From Cunninghamia lanceolata (lineage: Eukaryota > Streptophyta > Pinopsida > Cupressales > Cupressaceae), in assembly GCA_027924645.1 (NCBI GenBank), contig BSBN01001251.1:2294001-2358000 (forward strand): 64,000 nt of DNA. Direction: 5' to 3'. Under the pieces are notes generated by a model. That model had not been told where the DNA came from. It ran no database searches and saw only the letters and a list, made by a program, of their open reading frames with translations. Numbering within the stretch: the first letter of the stretch is position 1; each line of letters starts with the position of its first letter. This document shows positions 20,869 to 33,693 of the stretch, in pieces. Both the position numbers and the translations under genes were made by a program.

Positions 20869-22560
20869 CTGATACATCATGGAAATCAATACATCCGCGT
20901 ACTTGGAGAGACCATCCAATCTCTTAGTTGCAAAAGTATAAACATAAAAATTGCATCCCCTAGTGAAAACCACTTTGTGGTACTTTCAGATGATGAAAAA
21001 ATAAAATAAAGGATGTATCCCCTAGTGAAAACCACCCCGAGGCACTAGGGGATGAGAGAATGGATCTCCTTGAAGTCCCAAAATTATATCAAGAAAGATC
21101 ACCAATCCTAGTAGAAGCATCACATGAAATGAACCTTGGAACAGAAGTAGCACCCAAGATCACATTCCAAGTAGAATCCCTTACAATACTAGAACAAGAG
21201 GCCTTCTTGGCCTTCTTTAAACAAAGGAGTCGTAACTCTACATGGACATATGCTGATATGCTAGGGTTGGACCCCACAGTGGTGGTACATCATCTCACTG
21301 TACATCCTAAAGCAAAGCTAGTAAAACAAAAGCTAAGGAAAATGAATCCCCAAGTTGCACTTCTTGTCAAAGACAAGCTCAAAAAGCTCCTAGATGTTGG
21401 ATTCGTTTGAACTATCAACTATCCTGAATGGGTGTCAAATATTATGTTGGTAGCTAGAGTCACTGGAGGCGTCTGTGTGTGCACCAATTTCAGATACCTT
21501 AATAAGGCATGCCCTAAAGATGACTTTCTGCTACCCAAAATAGATATCATTATGGATCTCATTACTGGACATGAAATGTTATCCCTCATGGATGGATTTT
21601 TTGGCTATAACCAAATCAAGATAGCAGAAGAGGATCAACATAAAATAGCCTTCATATGTCCACGGGAACCTACTACTAGGTTGTGATGCCCTTTGGGTTG
21701 AAAAATGCAAGAGCCACATATCAGGGAGCCATGACAGTCATCTTCCATGACCTTTTCCACAACATAATGGAAGATTACGTAGATGATTTTCTAGGAAAAT
21801 ACAAGACTATAAAAGATCATTTGAATGTGTTGGCAAAGATCTTTGAAAGATTAGAACAATACAAGGTGTGGCTAAATCCTAAGAAATGTGTCTTTGGGGT
21901 CACCTCCAGAAAACTCCTAGGGTACATTGTATCAAGAAAAGGAATTGAAGTCGACCCTACTAAGGTTAAGGCTATAGTTGACATGCCTCCACCTAAAACA
22001 CTCAAACAACTTTGTAGCCTTCAAGGGAAGATTCAATTCATCTGCCACTTCATAGCACAACTTACAGATAAGTGTCAACCTTTCTAGCATCTTCTTTAGA
22101 AAAATATAGCATTTGTATGGGATGAAAAGTGTTAGAAATCCTTTGAACTAAAGGAATATCTTGCTACACCACCCATCCTTATTCCTCCAAATAAAGGGCA
22201 ACCCCTCCTTTTATACATCTTGAAAATAGAAACAACAATAGGGGCCTTTCTAGCACAACATGATGAACAAGGAAAAGAGAGAGCCATATATTGTATCGGC
22301 CACACTTTGGTGACCTATGAGCTAAACTATACTCCTATTGAATGAGTATGTCTCATAGTTGTCTTTATGCTATATCATAAGATAAATCTCATTGCAAAAA
22401 TTGATCCACTGAAATATCTATTGACTAGAGTAGCTCTCACTAGACCAATGGTTAAGTGGGTTATGATCCTAAGTGGGTTTGACATTGAGTACACAGAACG
22501 AAAGGCTATCAAAGGACAAGTAATTGCTGATCAATTAGTCAATCCACCTATTGCGATAGA
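20869..22560 (+). pseudogene. pol: Reverse transcriptase and RNase H of element 1 (broken)
   Basis: The Tat-like pre-RT segment is at 21,060-21,410 (SRNSTWTYADMLGLDPTVVV, VKQKLRKMNP). The RT follows: VCVCTNFRYLNKACPKDDF, LMDGFFGYNQIKI, MPFGLKNARATYQ, then the catalytic YVDD at 21,776-21,787 and LNPKKCVFGV. A frameshift near 21,680 and a stop at 21,408 break it. The ordinary RNase H/connection region (LATPPILIPPNKGQPLLLY, ERAIYCIGHTLV, ELNYTPIE) runs from about 22,150 to 22,560 with more stops. RT copies element RNA into DNA and RNase H removes the RNA strand. The gene is dead but the family assignment is clear. Confidence 0.9.
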
Positions 22561-22567
22561 GTAGCCA

Positions 22568-23143
22568 TTGCTTTTAGAATTCCTGGATCAGTTAATACTT
22601 ATAGTAGAACCAACGATAGATACATGGAAAATGTATTTTGACGGATCCTACACACATCGTGGCTCAGGGGCAGGTGTTTTGTTTGTTAACCCTCAAGGAG
22701 ACACTATTCCAAAATCCTTCAAAATAACATATCCGTGCACAAACAATGTAGTAAAATACGAGGCTCTCATCACAGGGCTTCGCACAACCATCCAATGGAA
22801 GATTGAAAAGCTTACAGTTTATGGTGACTCCTAACTAGTTATCAGACAAGTCAACAATGAATATAAAACAAAAGATGACAACCTCCTGCCTTAGAAAAGA
22901 ATGGTTGATGATTTCAAGGACTACTTTCAAGACATACATTTTGAGCAGATACCAAGGTTGAATAACAAAGCAACAAATGCCACGGCTACTATAGGATCCT
23001 TGGTCGATATGAAAAAGGACAATAAGAGATGCGAGTTTCTGATTGAAGAATACCTAATGTCAGCTTATTGTGTCCCGCAATCTGAGCTAGTATGTGACAT
23101 TGTTGGTCCTATGGTACCAAGAGACCTACATGTACCTCTATGA
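22568..23143 (+). pseudogene. Second (archaeal-type) RNase H of element 1
   Basis: The sequence MYFDGSYTHRGSGAG, NNVVKYEALITGLR and LTVYGDS carries the Asp, Glu and Asp of an archaeal-like RNase H (aRNH). An aRNH after the native RNase H and before integrase is the hallmark of the Tat branch of Ty3/Gypsy elements. A stop follows GDS (22,832) and another lies at about 22,892; the frame then continues (MVDDFKDYFQDIHFEQIPRL, NKATNATATIGSL). Compare element C, where this domain lies before RT. Confidence 0.85.
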
Positions 23144-24369
23144 AAAAATCATTCCACCCAACCTAACATCCACACAACACCGTACTTTCATCTCTTAAGC
23201 CTCCTGCTTCACCATCATAGGTAACACCCTTTACTGAAAAAGTCTTGATGGTAGTCTTTTGCGATGCCTCGATTCTAGGGAAGCCGAAGTGAACTTACAA
23301 GAGATACATGAAGGTATTTGTGGGGCACACTCTATTGGACCTACTCTAGTAAAGAAGATTCTAAGGATAGGATACTACTAGACCACCATGGAACAAGACA
23401 CTCATTAGTTTGTAAAGAAATGTCATCCATGTCAACAACATGGTGATCTTATCCATGTACCATCACAGGAATTGTAGCTGATCACAACTCCCTTGCCCTT
23501 CTCACAATAGGGGTTCAACCTCGTAGGCAAAATTCACCCACCTTCATCTGATGGACATAAGTTCATAATCACTTCCATTGAATATTTTACCAAGTGGGTA
23601 GAAGTCATTCCACTCACTTCACCACTGGCATCCAAATCACAAAACTCATCCTCCACTACATAATATGCTGTTATGGCAGCCCTCTTTCCATCATCACCGA
23701 CTTGATAGGAAACCATTCAAGAACTAAGAAGTTTACACTCTTAGTGAAAAATTCCACATCCAACATCACTTTTCCACACCATATTACCCTCAAGATAACA
23801 GTCAAGTCGAAGCTTCCAATAAAACCATCTTACACATCTTGAAAAAGACAGTTAATGAAGTTGGCCATGACTAGAACCTCCAGCTTAATCCTAGCCTATG
23901 GGCTTATTGAACAACCATTTGTACCTCCATAGGAGACACTCCATACTCTTTAGTATTTGGTTCTAAAGCCAACCTGTTAATCAACATCAAACTACCCTCT
24001 CTCAGAATTTCATTGTGGAATATCATTACTGAGGAGGAGTATCGAGTTGCATGCCTAAACAAGCTAGAACTTCTAGATGAAAAGCATCTGAATGATCTAA
24101 ATCATCTCCATGCCTATTAGAATTACCTACACAGAAGCTACAATAAGAAGATTAAGAACCATTGGTTTGAGATAGGTGACTTTGTCCTTATGGAAAATGA
24201 GAGGAATCTACAAGAGCATCAAAAGAAAGGAAAGTTTGAGCCTAACTGGTTGGGACCCTATGTCATCACAACTAGCTGTGGATCAGGAGCTTATCAGCTT
24301 GCAACACTTAAGGGGTAGACTTTGGATGAGCCAATGAACATCATGCACTTGAAAAAGTTCTATGCCTAA
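23144..24369 (+). pseudogene. Integrase of element 1 (broken)
   Basis: The zinc-binding part is visible (HEGICGAHSIGP, then VKKCHPCQQHGD). The catalytic core has FNLVGKIHPPSSDGHKFIIT and IEYFTKWVEVIPL; the first catalytic Asp position reads Asn. ITD follows at about 23,694 in another frame, so the core is frameshifted. The C-terminal part (WFEIGDFVLMENERNL, GKFEPNWLGPYVI, EPMNIMHLKKFYA) ends at a TAA at 24,367-24,369. No chromodomain is seen, as expected for Tat-like elements. This is the last coding part of element 1 that I can see. Confidence 0.85.
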
Positions 24370-25036
24370 CCCATCGAGTATCCCAAGTCAAAAAAATACA
24401 AAATAATCAAAAAAGCAAAAAAAAATAAAAATCAAAAATTAAGAAAAACCTGAGTGCAATAAAGTTGTCCAATAGTGAAAATCACTTTGGTGATACCTTG
24501 GATAAGTACCATGGTGAAAACCTATCTCAAGTGCCATGTGTAGTGGCTGGTCCTACCATCTAATAAGTCCTCATATCCATTTATCGCTTCATATCACTCC
24601 ATATCATCTACATCCCATGGTTTAGAATAATAAACATTCAACCTCAACCATCCCATCCCTTTATCACCCACCCAAGGTGAATTCCCAAGTTAGTGGACTC
24701 TTGTATGCCTTCCTTATATAGTAAAAAATCTAAAAAATCCAAAAACATCATAAAATCACCACAAATATGAGAAAATAAAAAAACCACAAAATCCAAAAAC
24801 ATTAGAAAATCCAAAAACCCTAAAAAATAAAGAAAATTTATAAAATCCTAAAAACAATTATCTAAATCATCTAACGCATCATCATCCCACCATCCAACAC
24901 ATCACAAAATATCATCCACCTGAACCATCCCTACATCATCACTACAAACCAGAACTACATATTCATCACCACCTGCTTCTTGATGTGCCTTGATCCCATG
25001 GATATAGGGTATGTAGGTAGTCTAGAATATGAAGGA
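24370..25036 (+). other. Post-pol non-coding region of element 1
   Basis: Two very A-rich stretches (24,380-24,450 and 24,715-24,860, phrases like AAAATCCAAAAAC) flank a segment with GATACCTTGGATAAGTACCA at about 24,494. That phrase recurs inverted in element 2 near 37,880-37,905. At 24,977-25,041 a sequence begins that recurs inverted at 36,759-36,813 and 36,971-37,029 in element 2. No ORF is seen. Element B interrupts it at 25,042. Confidence 0.6.
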
Positions 25037-26621
25037 AGTATTGTTGTGTGGTTACAAAACACACCTCATTTTGCCCCAGTAAAATAGGGACCCAACTTTT
25101 TCTTGCTTTGCTTGGCTTGTTTTGTTTCCCTTTGCTTTGGGTGGTATGGTAAAAGCACATCAGATGCATGTCAAGATCTTGTCCTAGGCATATCTAGATC
25201 TTGAAATATAGATCAAATTTTTAAAGTTAGAATTTCCCCTCATGAACCTTGCAAAATGAAAGAGGATAAAATTCTAAGCAGGTTTGCCTTTAACATCACA
25301 TAGAAATTCCCTAAAACCAGGAAGTTATGCCCAGTCAAAGTTTGGTCAACTGGTCATAGGGATGTTCACATTTTCTTAATATCTAGACATTTACTTAATG
25401 TCCCGACTAAAGAAATTGCTAAGTAAAGAGCAATATCCTAATATTGGCAAATGTGTGCACATCAAATTTAACCCATGGTGCAACAAAACCGTCATGCGCA
25501 TAGTCACGTAGCATGGATATTCACGCGTATGCATATTCAATCTTAATATTTGGGCATTTGTTAATGTCCAGACATTCCTTAATATCCATACTTTCTTTAA
25601 TAGCCCAATCAATCCCAATATCCAAACATTCACAAATGTCCATTACCTTTTGAATATATGATGACGTGTCCCATTGAACTTTTCAAATGGACATTGGACT
25701 CTGGAGTTTTTGCTTAAACATTTAACATCTGGACCTTTCCTTAATATTTGAATGACATCATATGTTCTCGTATCAAAAGGAATATCATAAAGTGATGACA
25801 TCATCTAGACATTGAGAGCATATGATATTTCACATTTCTTAATATCCAGAAATTTAATAATGTCTAGACCTCCAAAACATCCCAATGATGTCACCTTACT
25901 TTCGACCAAGAATTACCTTAAGAAAGGTGACATCATTAGCACATTAAGACTTGGGGATATATCGTAAAGCTTAATGTCTGATATTTCTTAATATCCATAT
26001 CTTGGTCTCCTATGAACAAAATTTACGGCTTCCATGGACCAATCAGATAGTGCCACGTGGCACAAGTTTGACTATTCAAAACTAGACATTTTGTAATGTC
26101 TTGACATTCAAAAATTAAAGGCATCTGCCTTTAGATCTTTGCATCCCGACATCCACCCTCAGCCAATGTTGACCAATATGATGACATCATATGCATCTAC
26201 ATATGCACATTTCGAAAGTAAGCACATTGCTTAATATTCAGACGTATGCTTATATCTAGACCTCGTAATAAATGCTATGAAAAGGAGTTGTTAGCCTTTT
26301 GAAAATTCAAATTAGAAGCTGCCACCTGTAATGATCTCCCAGGATCTTTAAATAGATGTCCCTAGTTGATGAAATTAGCATTTATTATGCCCTAATCTTT
26401 TGATTTTAACACATAAAGGTGATTTTTGATCATTTTAACCTCACAAAGCATTCAGAGATTGAAAATTATAGAGCTCCTGTGATATTATAGCGATTGTTGT
26501 AGAGATCCTAATCTTGAATGGAACGATGTGAACACAAAATGGATAATGATGAACAATGATTATACAGTGCAAATCACACATCCGGATGTATTTTAATTAG
26601 GTATTTGAGTGTAGAAAACAG

Positions 26622-26815
26622 GTATGCAATGGTAAAACCCTATTTTTGTCATTTATGGCAATGCAGTAAAAGGTAAAACCAAATAGTTAGGGTAATATAA
26701 TTGCATATGCACATGATTACATCTGGTAACGTTAAAAATATCTAGATATTCAGGAAATTGATTGTAGAGGTGATGTTTGAAACCTAGGTTAAGATACACA
26801 TATTTGCAATTGTAG
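26622..26815 (+). other. Putative 5'-UTR intron of the LTR ORF (copy B)
   Basis: Donor AACAG/GTATGCAATGG and acceptor TTTGCAATTGTAG, 194 nt, ending six bases before the ATG at 26,822. It is co-located with the putative introns of copies A and C. Confidence 0.5.
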
Positions 26816-26821
26816 GACATA

Positions 26822-29800
26822 ATGCAGCATCAAAAGAATTGAAATGAGGTGGAGTTCAAGACTCCCATGTTCCCAAGTCCTAGAGCCTCTGGTTTCAGAT
26901 TTGGAAGGATTAGAGACACATACTCTGACAATACCAACATTGATGAATGGACTACCAAGTCGATATAGGGGAGTGGACATCCCATGCTACAAAAGATATA
27001 CAACCATGGAATGTGGCATGTTGGTGGCTTTCCTTATGCAGTGGAGGCTATAGAGCTGGTGGTTGCATGTGCGTAGAATTATAACAAGGAGAATAGAAAG
27101 GTGGAGAAACATGGCCAAGTATATGCGGACTTCTCTGTTTGAGGTATTACAGAGGCATTCCACTTGCATACATGTCCTAATTTGTTCAAGATAAATCTAG
27201 AGAATCTAGAGGACCAATACAAAAGAAAAACCAATGACTGCAAAAAGATCATGTTCTCATCTTGGAGAGCACAAGATAGTAAGGTTAAGGTAGTGGCTAA
27301 GATGCCACAAAATTTATACAAGTTTAACTTCACCTCAGAAGTACAATATATGATGGTGATGTTGAGCTAGATGGATGGAAAGGCAGATGTAGGGAATGTT
27401 GAGCCCTAGATGTATGGTTTGATCCGGTTGGTAGAGGCCTTTGACATGGAAGTACAATGGGCATCACTCATCAGTGATAGCCTGGATGAGGGCATGCAAA
27501 TGTTTGGAGGTAAATTTTGTCTATTCTATATGTCTTCATATGTTGTTTAGGCATGTGCTGCATAGTCTATGTTCTCTGGTTTGCAGACAATAGGTAGAGT
27601 GGGCAGGAATCCTGGAAATGTGAACATATGGGATCATTATCCCCAACTAGAGAGGAAATTCTCCACTCAAAACTACAAAAGAGTGAATTATTTCTTTGTT
27701 ATTCATTTAGTCAGATTAATGGACAATGACAGGGAAAAAGAGATTGAGCATTGAGGCTCAAGAAGCCATTGCTAGAAATGGAACTTGGTTTATCTAGTTT
27801 CCAACCTTCACTTACCTTAGGATGGAAGGATTCAATGGGCAACCTCTCATGTTGCCAAGATACCCAACAAACAAAATCATTCTGCTAGAGTTAACCAGGT
27901 AGATAATCCCTTCATATGAAGCATATGTGAAGAGGAACAAGAAAGGTAATGTTAGGTTTCCCTTCATCATTGGTTTGTATTTATGCCCATCTATTGATGC
28001 AGCCAAAAGTTTTGAGGCAGAATTATACATGCTAAACTTGCAACCATTTTCCTTGGCTAGACAATATGATCCTTACTGTAGGATGGAAAGATTTGTAAGG
28101 AAGAATTCAGTGCATCAAGTGCACCTAGAAGATTATTGGGCATATTGTCTAGATGATGTGGAGGTAAGAAGGAGAAGTTACCAAAGGTTAACATTGAACC
28201 ATATCCAAACATTGGAATGTTTTGATGTCCCTCCACAGTTACATTCTAATGATGGTATGAGGATATCTAAAGAATATGAAGATAAAAAAGATTTATAATG
28301 AGACCATCTCCCCTCCTAATTGGAGCCAGCCAAAGGTTACATCTATTGACCTCATTATAGCTAAAGTCGTGGAGTTGACCAGGAAGTGGGTAGATTAGCA
28401 ATTAACTACTCTGAAAGAAAAAGGAGTAGCATTGACTATAGACATGAAGAGGAAGAGGCAAGAGTTGCCTTATAATGAATTTGATAATTTCTTGACTCAT
28501 AAGAGGCAAATCATGGAGGCCAAGTGCGCCAAGCTGACTTCATTAAAGGAAGCCAGAGAATTTACTGATAGTGGCATCACTATTGCCACACAACCATCCC
28601 CCAAAAAGAAAATCTTGTCCCAACAATTGCAATATCCACAAGATAGGTAGAAGAGCCTAGGGTTACATATTAGGATATGGAGGATGAGGAGGATGAGGTG
28701 CCTTTGATAAGAAGAGGTCAGGATATATTGCAAGGAGCTAATATCCCTAAGCAAAAGAGAGGACAAGCACCTGCGATGAGAGGATTGATAAGCAAACAGC
28801 TTGATGTCCAACTCAGGGAAGGTGAAGAGTTCACAAAAATGGAGAAGATGTTTGCTACTCAAGAAACTACAATAGACAGAGTTGCAACCACCATGGTGCT
28901 AAAGAACAAGGATGTGGAGACAGTACCAACAAGGTTTCAACATGGTGTCCCAATCGCTACAATTGTTAAGTTCAAGTCTGAGTTGGCTCAAGAAATAGGA
29001 GAAGAAGAGAGAAAGAAGGTGAATGATCCATCCTTGCCAATGGATAAAACTATTAATCTCACAGATGATGATGTGACAAGGGAGGTGCCATCTAATCCCC
29101 TTGAGAACCTGATAAAGAACACAAACCCTAACACCTCAAGGAATGCCACAAGCACAAAAGAGTACTAGAGATGATGATGAAGCTGGAGATCCTGAGACAG
29201 TGACAAAGAACATAGGCCTGGATGTGTTAATGGGAATAGTCACTAGCCCAATGGTCATTGATCTATCATATGATGGGGGTGAAGATGAAGAAAGGGATAA
29301 AGACATGGATGATGTGAAAATTGGAAATGATACAGTTGCAAACATGGATATCCATATGGAGCTTCCGAAGCATAATGTCCAAGAAATTGAAGAAGGACAT
29401 GTTGAAGCAGGGGATAAAGAACAAGTCTTGATATCTGGACAAATAGGTCCAATGAATACATTCGGATCAAAGGATCCAAAGGATAAAGAATTTCCAACAT
29501 CTAGACATGAAGGTCCAAAGAACAAAGGTGATGAGGAGAAGATAGAAAAGGTAGCAATAGGTGGTGATGAAACTACACACCAAGATGTCCAAGATCCTAG
29601 CCACCAAGGGCTTAATACAGGTAATCCTTATATCCAGAATGATCAGCATGCACATGAACAAAATGTAGCGACACATCAAGATGTGAATGTTGATGCAAAT
29701 AAACAAGATAAGGATGTCTAGATTAATGTGCATGGAGAGATTAAAGATCTAAACAAGGAAATACCACAAGATTAGGACATGATGTCCAGAGATGTTGCAC

Positions 29801-31162
29801 AAGATGAAAATTAGTAGCAATTGCATGAGGAGGTTCCTACTGACAGGGACAAATTGCAGAATGTGAACAAAGAAGTTCCTAAGGATAAGAATGTAGATGT
29901 ACTTGATGCTCACATTGAGCAGACAGGCTAGCAAGGGTCTATATCCAATGCACCACATTGGCTTGCATGTGAGGTAAGTCAGCCTCAAGTTCTTAATGCT
30001 TCAAATTTTGATATTACTTCATTATTTTCGCTTGAGGTTGCAAAACCTAAGCACAGAGCAAGGGCAACCTCAGTAATAAAGAAAGATCAAGCCACAAGGA
30101 AGAGGACAACTCAATTAGTTGTGCCTCTGGTTGACAAGGAAAAAGTAGAAATAAGTGCCAATGAGTTCCAAATAACAATAATAGACCTAGGGAACACTAC
30201 CAAGGAACAAGAAATCTAAGGGTTGAGATATCATACAAATGCAGTGGAGGCTAAGATAATGAAAGTTGAGGCCAATAATAAAAAGTATGAGGAGCACATC
30301 GCTCAACTCTAAGCTTTCATCAAGGGGTTAGTAGCACCTACAAATGTACAAATTACACTGACCACACCTCTAGCATTAGTATCTCAGCAAGAAATAATTG
30401 AATTGGATGCATTGAATCATCAAGAAAATGTGATGAATGATTGGTTCATCAAGTTCCTGTAGGAGAGAGATGAAGTAGTAAAGACCACATTGTCCAATTG
30501 GGACATGCTGAGCAACATGAAAAGAAACATAGATAAATTGAAGAAGGAGGTCGGCCAAAGACTCATTAAGAGTAGTCAGGACTTAACAAAATTGAAGGAT
30601 ATGAGGAGAGCAGACACAAATACCTTTATGACAAAGAAGGTTCTGACACCTTAAACGCTCCCACTAGTGGATACTTGGGTTGAAGACCTAAGATTTAAGG
30701 TCAACATTTTGAAAAGATGCAACAGTAAAGCAGTTGATATAAGCATAAAGGCACATGAGTTGTTAGTCGAGGAGTTGTCCATTTTGGAAGTTTTGGAAGG
30801 AGAAGTTGAAGGTAAGATTGAAAATCAGGATAATGACTTTGCAATGAAGAGGCATTTAGAGGTAACTTCAGCTCAGCAATAGAAGATCATGTCTAGCATT
30901 TTGAGAGGACACAATAAATCAGACTATGCTTATGAAGTCCAAGATTGATGTGTATAACAAAGAATTGGACAGTAGGACTAGCAGATGGATATCCTTAAAG
31001 GAGTAATTGAAGGCTTAAGAGCATGCAACTAAGAAGGCTTAGGTGCATAACAAAGTAGAGATAGACACAACTCTCAGAGCATATGAGCTCATCCAAGGTA
31101 TTAGATGTAGGATATCATAGAAAGCATCAACAGGAGAGGAATCTGATGAAAATGGTGAATGA
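26822..31162 (+). pseudogene. Unknown LTR-encoded protein, copy B (about 1,450 codons, broken)
   Basis: The same unknown protein as at 15,608 and 40,425. Shared landmarks in order are HGMWHVGGFPYAVEAIELVV, VEKHGQVYADFSV, ISDSLDEGMQMFGG, VNIWDHYPQLERK, a segment at 27,927-28,290 (PFIIGLYLCPSIDAAKSFEA, VHQVHLEDYW, VEVRRRSYQRLTL), then VPIATIVKFKSEL at about 28,950. An acidic region (29,143-29,720) is followed by ASNFDITSLFS with KPKHRARATS at about 30,000, and a C-terminal coiled-coil-like part (30,240-30,880). It ends EESDENGE, stop at 31,160-31,162. Stops and frameshifts throughout make it a pseudogene. The middle region is the least alike between copies. Confidence 0.75.
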
Positions 31163-31320
31163 AGAACGAGTGAAAGATTTGTAGAATATGCCATTTTCAC
31201 CAGCTTTCCTCAAAAAAAGATTGCCAAATGTACAGTAAAGTGCCACATTTTCCAACAGTCAAATCATCTTGAGTTGATCTTGATCATTAGATCATTTGTA
31301 ACCGCATCCTATCCTTGCTC

Positions 31321-31329
31321 TATAAAAGG
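31321..31329 (+). promoter_or_regulatory. TATA box of 5' LTR B
   Basis: TATAAAAGG, aligned with 19,880 (A) and 44,959 (C), about 160 bp after the ORF stop and about 1.1 kb before the LTR end. Confidence 0.65.
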
Positions 31330-32410
31330 ATATGGATTGCCATTTATAAAATATTCAGAAGCTTAATTGAGATAGAATTGGTGATTATTGGAAACTTAGT
31401 GTACATTTTGTTACTTAGTGGTTCCTCAGTATTCTCTCTCAAGATCATCTGTATATGTGTATTCCTTTTTGCATACTTAATGAAGATGGTGAACTTTGGT
31501 TACAACTTATCATATATCTTGCATAATCTATGAGTGAATTCTGGATGTGTAACTGTGGATTGTTGTGCTCAACCGAGGTGCATTCACAAAGTGCATGTTG
31601 TCTTCATTCTTTTCCTTTGAAGATTCACACCTATCATGTATAGTCATGGATTGTCTTGGAAAAGTATGGTTTGGTTTTCTTCTCCTTTCATAAATTTGTC
31701 AAAGATACATATGGATCAATGATCAAACTTTAATTAATTTTAGTAAATTTACAATTTCAATTTGTTTTCTTTTAGACTTCATAAATCATCATCACAACTA
31801 CAAATATTGACAAATGATAAGCAGAATACAGAGTATTATGCAGAACTTTTGTAGATAACTAAACATCTTAGCATATTTGAGCAAATTGCATGTAACACTA
31901 CAAATATCATGCAAATATTTGGAAATAATGGCAAATAACATGAAAATATTAGCTTGTAGGCACAATATTTAGAAGAATTTAAGTGCAGAAGTGAAGAATA
32001 GGTAAATTTGAGATAGTTTTAGAAGAACTAGAACAAACTTTCAGGATAATCTTAAATATTGATAAATTGTGAAAGAATTGTGCAAAGTTAGGATATATTC
32101 ATGCAAATGTTTGCATATCCTAACTAGAGATAGTAATATTTAACACAATTTGTTGAGATGCATGCAAAGCAATAACATAGGACAAATAATCTGGACATGA
32201 TTTATTCAAATCAAGATGAAATGCCCCCGAATGATTAACAACATTATCACATCAAACCACTAAGTGACTGTTAGAAGGTCATATCGTGACTATCAGAGAC
32301 TTGAGATCATAATTGCATCCCAAGTTTATTGTATCTTCCAAGATGATAAAGGTTTTCTATGTATAAACTTTTATTTGTGTTAATATGACTAACAGTTGTA
32401 TCAACAAAAA

Positions 32411-32428
32411 TTGACACTAGAAGGAGGG
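32411..32428 (+). other. Primer-binding site of element B
   Basis: TTGACACTAGAAGGAGGG lies four bases after the LTR end. The equivalent in element C is TTGGCACTAGAAGGAGGG (45,917-45,934). This site differs from that of elements 1-3, confirming a separate family. The primer tRNA is not assigned. Confidence 0.7.
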
Positions 32429-32903
32429 TGAATCTCTGTCATCTAGATATATTTGATTGTGTTCCTATGATGAATTATTTTGAATTTCAAAGTTTACTCC
32501 TGACGCTTTGAGTGTTTGTGCAAAGATTCCATAAATATATGAGAATTTGAAGAATCTAACCATAAATATTACTTCCTTGAGGATACTTGACCTGATATTT
32601 ACAGACAGTTGTCTGGATTGTCAAATTTGAACTGAAAGTTTCAATTCTCTGTAAATATTTCATAAATATCTCATCATCCGAGATAAGTGACCATAAATAT
32701 CTCCTTTAGTGAAGGATTTATCCATAGCTTTGCAAAGATCCTGTCTAAGCATCTCAAGCTTACTGTGATTGTTAGAACTGGCTCATAGGGCTATCACTAG
32801 ATCCTAATCTAGTGGACCTTTAAGAGAATTACCTCCTGTCAGACCAAGAGTGCACTTAGCTAGTGCACATCTTAGATAGTCTGTCCCTTTAGTGCCTGCA
32901 CCG

Positions 32904-33693
32904 ATGGTACAAGCCCCAATGGCATTTTTCAATGTTGAGTCACCCCTCAATTTTGTTGTCTATAATGACCTTCCCAAGAATCTAGACAAGATTTGTCCTA
33001 AGTACCATCCATAACAGGATGCAGATGATCATATCTAGACATTTAAAGAGGCATGTTTCATGGCAAAGGATACAACATGAAGATGTTGTATGTAGAATTT
33101 TCCCTTACTCTTTAGGAGAGGAAGCATATGGTTAGTATATAAGTTTACCTCAAACATCTATTAGTTCCTGGCAAGAGCTAGAAGATGCTTTCAAAGTTAG
33201 GTTTAGAATTCCTGTGGATGCAGCTACAATGTATCATCTCTTCACAACTATTAAGAGAAGTGAAGGAGAATTGATCTCAAACTTCAATGCTCATTTTTAA
33301 AATATGTATTCTAAACTAATGGCTCCATATAATGTTCCTAATGAAGCTATTGGGTGAGTATACTACTCTACTCTAGATCCTCTAACATCAATGTTCATCA
33401 AAAGGACACATCCTGCAATTACATCCTTGGCTAGTGCCTTTGCTAAAGCAGTTAAAGTCAACATGGAAATGAAACTAGTAGGACAAGGTCTTATACCTAA
33501 CTTAGGATATCTTGCCTTTCCTAATCAAACACAAATCAGTGGAGCTTTGATGCCTCCTACTGCAATGAAAAATCCTTTGCAAGTGTTGCCCCTAAGTATC
33601 ATGCCTCCTTAGGGAAATGGTCAAATCATGCCACATCTTGGACATGTGCCTCAGGAGACTGGACATAATGGCAATAGTAGTTCATTTTCCAAT
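32904..33693 (+). pseudogene. gag: gag remnant of element B
   Basis: MAFFNVESPLNFVVYNDLPK followed by KICPKYHP aligns with the gag of element C (46,566 onward: MSFFTAESPLTFTAYHPL). The alignment continues through FTTIKRSEGELISNFNAHF and MFIKRTHPAITSLASAFAKA. Multiple stops and frameshifts break it. It ends in the Asn/Ser-rich stretch (GHNGNSSSFSNQ) and is fused at about 33,694 to the 3' LTR fragment. It lacks everything downstream: protease, aRNH, RT and integrase. Confidence 0.8.

Larger units (their letters stand above)
25042..32406 (+). repeat. 5' LTR of element B (7,365 bp) with embedded ORF
   Basis: It starts TGTTGTGTGGTTAC and ends GTTGTATCAACA, four bases before the primer-binding site TTGACACTAGAAGGAGGG. 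It contains a G-box GCCACGTGGC (26,052-26,061), the conserved AAATTATAGAGC (26,463-26,474), a putative intron (26,622-26,815), the ORF (26,822-31,162) and TATAAAAGG (31,321-31,329). Upstream of the ORF, at 25,370-26,260, phrases like CTTAATATCCAGACATT repeat many times in degenerate form. Confidence 0.85.
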